Below are positions 7,730 to 9,556 of a stretch of DNA of 9,556 bases, in pieces; the first letter of the stretch is position 1; each line of letters starts with the position of its first letter. The notes beneath the pieces are model-generated. The model was not told the DNA's origin, did not search any database, and saw nothing but the letters and a program-made list of their open reading frames with translations. Made by a program: the position numbers and the translations under genes. This stretch comes from Chitinophagaceae bacterium UBA2789 (GTDB lineage: Bacteria > Bacteroidota > Bacteroidia > Chitinophagales > Chitinophagaceae): contig DEHX01000160.1 of assembly GCA_002352145.1 (NCBI GenBank), positions 52,729 to 62,284 of the forward strand, written 5' to 3'.

Positions 7730-8116
7730 ATGAAAAAAATTAGTGACAGCATTACATTCAGCACTGTCCGTAATATGGCTTTTATTGGAGCCGCTATTTT
7801 ATTTGCATTCTTGCTTCTTGGTTTTGATCGTCAGCAAAACCGGTCCGAAAAATTACTGGGTATTACTTTTGATGATGAGAAAAAAGAAGTAACCATCAAA
7901 GTAACCAGTACCGGGTGTACTGAAAAAAATTATTTTCAATTCAAAGTGAGAGGCACTGTGATTGAGATAATAAGAACTAAAAGAGATGAATGTAAACGAA
8001 TGCCTTTTACAACTAGCTTCACTTTCAGCATGGCAGAAACAGGCCTGGTGCCCAACAAGGTTTACACTATAAAAAATAAATTTAGTGCAAGCACCGACCT
8101 GGCTAATTTACCATAG
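7730..8116 (+). CDS. Small membrane-anchored protein of unknown function
   Basis: A 128-residue protein: MKK, a single hydrophobic segment at about 15-31 (ending LLLGFD) with Arg14 before it, then an approximately 95-residue domain. There is no lipobox and no good cleavage site, so it is probably a signal anchor with the C-terminal domain outside the cytoplasm. That domain looks beta-rich (EVTIKVTS, YFQFKVRG, VIEIIRTK, SFTFSM) and has two cysteines, C63 in TGCTEK and C88 in RDECKRMP, which could form one disulfide. The layout GCT-K--F then D-C---P then F-F-E-GL---N recalls small bacterial exported proteins I have seen, with no known function. The ATG at 7730 follows the WG-repeat stop by one base; a TTG at 7706 is in frame but would overlap that gene and add eight residues before the usual MKK start. 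It is the last gene of the operon. Confidence 0.8.
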   Translation: MKKISDSITFSTVRNMAFIGAAILFAFLLLGFDRQQNRSEKLLGITFDDEKKEVTIKVTSTGCTEKNYFQFKVRGTVIEIIRTKRDECKRMPFTTSFTFSMAETGLVPNKVYTIKNKFSASTDLANLP

Positions 8117-9556
8117 TTATCCCGGGTGATAAACAGCTTTGGCCTTTAAAAGCACTTCCGTTTTATCCAAGGTCATAGGCTTGGTTTGCTGCGCCTGGAA
8201 CATTCCCCACTGATCTTTAAAGTGAGGCGATGAGGGATCCATCGATGCACCAAATGTATTCACCGATTCTATTTTTGGCAACCCTCCGTCCCTGGGATAA
8301 CGGACAAAACAGATATAAGCATCACCACCTGTTACTTTTCGCATTCCGTTTTTATAAGGCTCCGAGAAGGAAGGCGCAAGCACATCAGGGAAACCCCATG
8401 CCGGTCTTTCTTCATCGCCTCTTACCAATTTCTGAATATCTCCTAGTGTCAAATCGGTTTTACCAAAGTATTTCAGCATGTAATCATAAACATACTGATA
8501 GGTTTCTGCGGCCTCAGCTTTGGTGATCTTTCTCGAAGGAACACCTTTAAGGCGATCTGCGAGGTAATAATAAGTAAGCAGGAAAACAGCAGCTCCTTTA
8601 CTGGAAGCAATTGATTTTCTATCCCATGCCTGGAATGTAGTGATAACATCTTTCAACTGCGGAAAATCAGCAGCATTCAGGTTGAGCATACTGTCAATGC
8701 TGTATGTGTATTTTAATTCTTTGGGCAACTGCTGATCAAACTTTATCCGTTTAAATGTGGTATAGTCTGTTTTCTCGGAGTTAATAAGTTCGGTTACCCG
8801 CTGGCTGCGATTGTTATGATAAGTTTCCCAGCCATCTGTACGGTCAAATTTGTTCTTGTCGAGGTTATACACTTTGTCTGTTGCAAGGAAGGGAGAATGG
8901 TTAGTATTGAACAAATAACCCGAAGGCGGATTGATATATTGTGGTAGTTCCTTTATTGATTTGAATTCAGTCCATAAAGTAGCAGAAGTGTTGCCTGGCA
9001 GCGTACTCTTCCAATTATATTTCGGGTCAGGATTTCTTTTGGGCATTTTTCCATTGCTTATATAAAAAATGGTATCGTACCGGTCAGCATACATGATGTT
9101 GAACATGGGCAGGCTGGTCATGCTGAGGGCCTTGTAGAACTCTGTAAAGTTTTTTGCCTTGTTCATCCTGTACCACTGTTCAAGGGCTTTGATATCCATA
9201 GTGGCAGGTACCCGCAATGAGAAAACCCCTTTTCCTGTCTTCAACGTAGCGCCGTATTTACTCCAGTAAATCTTTTTGCTGATGGTAACCGGTATACCCT
9301 TCACTTTCAGCTTTGCTTTATTCACTTCAAGATCTATCCATTGCCCGTCGAATTTGTATTGATTTTTATTTGCCGGGTTCATTTCCAACTGGTATATATC
9401 CAATTTATCCTGGTAATTGACCGTATGTGCCCAACCCAGATTTTCATTCGTTCCGTGAAAAATGAGGCACCCCCCCGGAAATAAACCGCCGAGCATATTC
9501 CACCCTTGTTCACTTTGCAAATGTGCCTCGTAAAAAGCCACCGGGCCTGTATTCGG
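8117..9556 (-). CDS. Penicillin acylase family (S45, Ntn-hydrolase) protein, C-terminal part; 5' end cut by window edge
   Basis: An open frame of 479 codons runs in from the right edge to the stop at 8117-8119. The fragment starts PNTGPVAFYEAHLQSEQGWN, then LFPGG and GTNENLGWAHTVN. These match the start of the beta chain in penicillin/AHL acylases just after the catalytic N-terminal serine, so that serine lies about 15-25 residues beyond the edge. Later hallmarks are NIMYADRYDTIFYISNG, LPG, LPQYINPPSGYLFNTNHSP (its Asn fits the oxyanion-hole asparagine), NNRSQRVTELI, GGDAYICFVRYP and FGASMDPSSPHFKDQ. Family members are exported, self-cleave into alpha and beta chains and hydrolyse amide bonds of beta-lactams, acyl-homoserine lactones or other N-acyl compounds; the substrate cannot be told here. 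A GTG at 9541 is not the real start, since the conserved reading frame continues upstream of it. The stop is immediately next to the stop of the convergent gene. Confidence 0.93.
   Translation of the reverse strand, partial: PNTGPVAFYEAHLQSEQGWNMLGGLFPGGCLIFHGTNENLGWAHTVNYQDKLDIYQLEMNPANKNQYKFDGQWIDLEVNKAKLKVKGIPVTISKKIYWSKYGATLKTGKGVFSLRVPATMDIKALEQWYRMNKAKNFTEFYKALSMTSLPMFNIMYADRYDTIFYISNGKMPKRNPDPKYNWKSTLPGNTSATLWTEFKSIKELPQYINPPSGYLFNTNHSPFLATDKVYNLDKNKFDRTDGWETYHNNRSQRVTELINSEKTDYTTFKRIKFDQQLPKELKYTYSIDSMLNLNAADFPQLKDVITTFQAWDRKSIASSKGAAVFLLTYYYLADRLKGVPSRKITKAEAAETYQYVYDYMLKYFGKTDLTLGDIQKLVRGDEERPAWGFPDVLAPSFSEPYKNGMRKVTGGDAYICFVRYPRDGGLPKIESVNTFGASMDPSSPHFKDQWGMFQAQQTKPMTLDKTEVLLKAKAVYHPG

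Noticed and set aside
8117..8153. Hairpins TTATC/GATAA (8117-8132) and GCTTT/AAAGC (8136-8153) as terminators
   Set aside because: Stems are only 5 bp, neither is followed by a proper U-tract on either strand, and both lie within the acylase coding sequence.
9539..9541. GTG as the start of the acylase gene
   Set aside because: The residues before it (PNTGP) continue the conserved family sequence, and the catalytic serine and alpha chain must lie further upstream, outside the window.

Overview
The window looks like chromosomal DNA of a Bacteroidota bacterium, most likely the Chitinophagia/Chitinophagaceae side. The pointers are a WG-repeat exported protein, a cysteine-rich lipoprotein of a style common in that phylum, a UvrD/PcrA helicase with a GDDAQSIYSFRGA motif, AT-rich leaders with no clear Shine-Dalgarno sequence, and moderate GC. 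The lineage is inferred from style, not from a marker gene. There are no RNA genes, insertion sequences, CRISPR arrays or phage genes, and no gene-free stretch longer than about 230 bases.

Layout. Positions 1-1793 (minus) hold the first ~597 codons of a superfamily 1A DNA helicase, cut at the left edge. Positions 1893-3864 (minus) hold a two-gene unit: a 486-residue exported protein with a helical middle and a beta-rich C-terminus, then a 166-residue cysteine-rich lipoprotein 10 bases downstream. After a 228-base divergent intergenic region come three tightly packed plus-strand genes from 4093 to 8116: a TPR-like/coiled-coil exported protein ending in a twin CX3C motif, a 765-residue protein made almost entirely of WG repeats, and a 128-residue membrane-anchored protein. 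Spacings are 3 and 1 bases, so this is almost certainly one operon. Positions 8117-9556 (minus) hold the C-terminal part of a penicillin-acylase (S45, Ntn-hydrolase) family protein, cut at the right edge. Its stop codon abuts the stop of the preceding plus-strand gene with no gap.

How the genes may work together. The helicase is a DNA repair/replication enzyme and the acylase a periplasmic amide hydrolase; both look like ordinary flanking genes. Between them, all five products of the two divergent units carry an export signal, lipobox or membrane anchor. Several have cysteine pairs that suit disulfides in an oxidising compartment. None has a recognisable enzyme motif; they are built from interaction modules (TPR/coiled coil, WG repeats, beta-rich domains). 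The cautious reading is an uncharacterised envelope-associated protein set, possibly a surface or periplasmic assembly, controlled from one divergent region that contains a 23-base inverted repeat. That joint function is inference from arrangement and localisation only.
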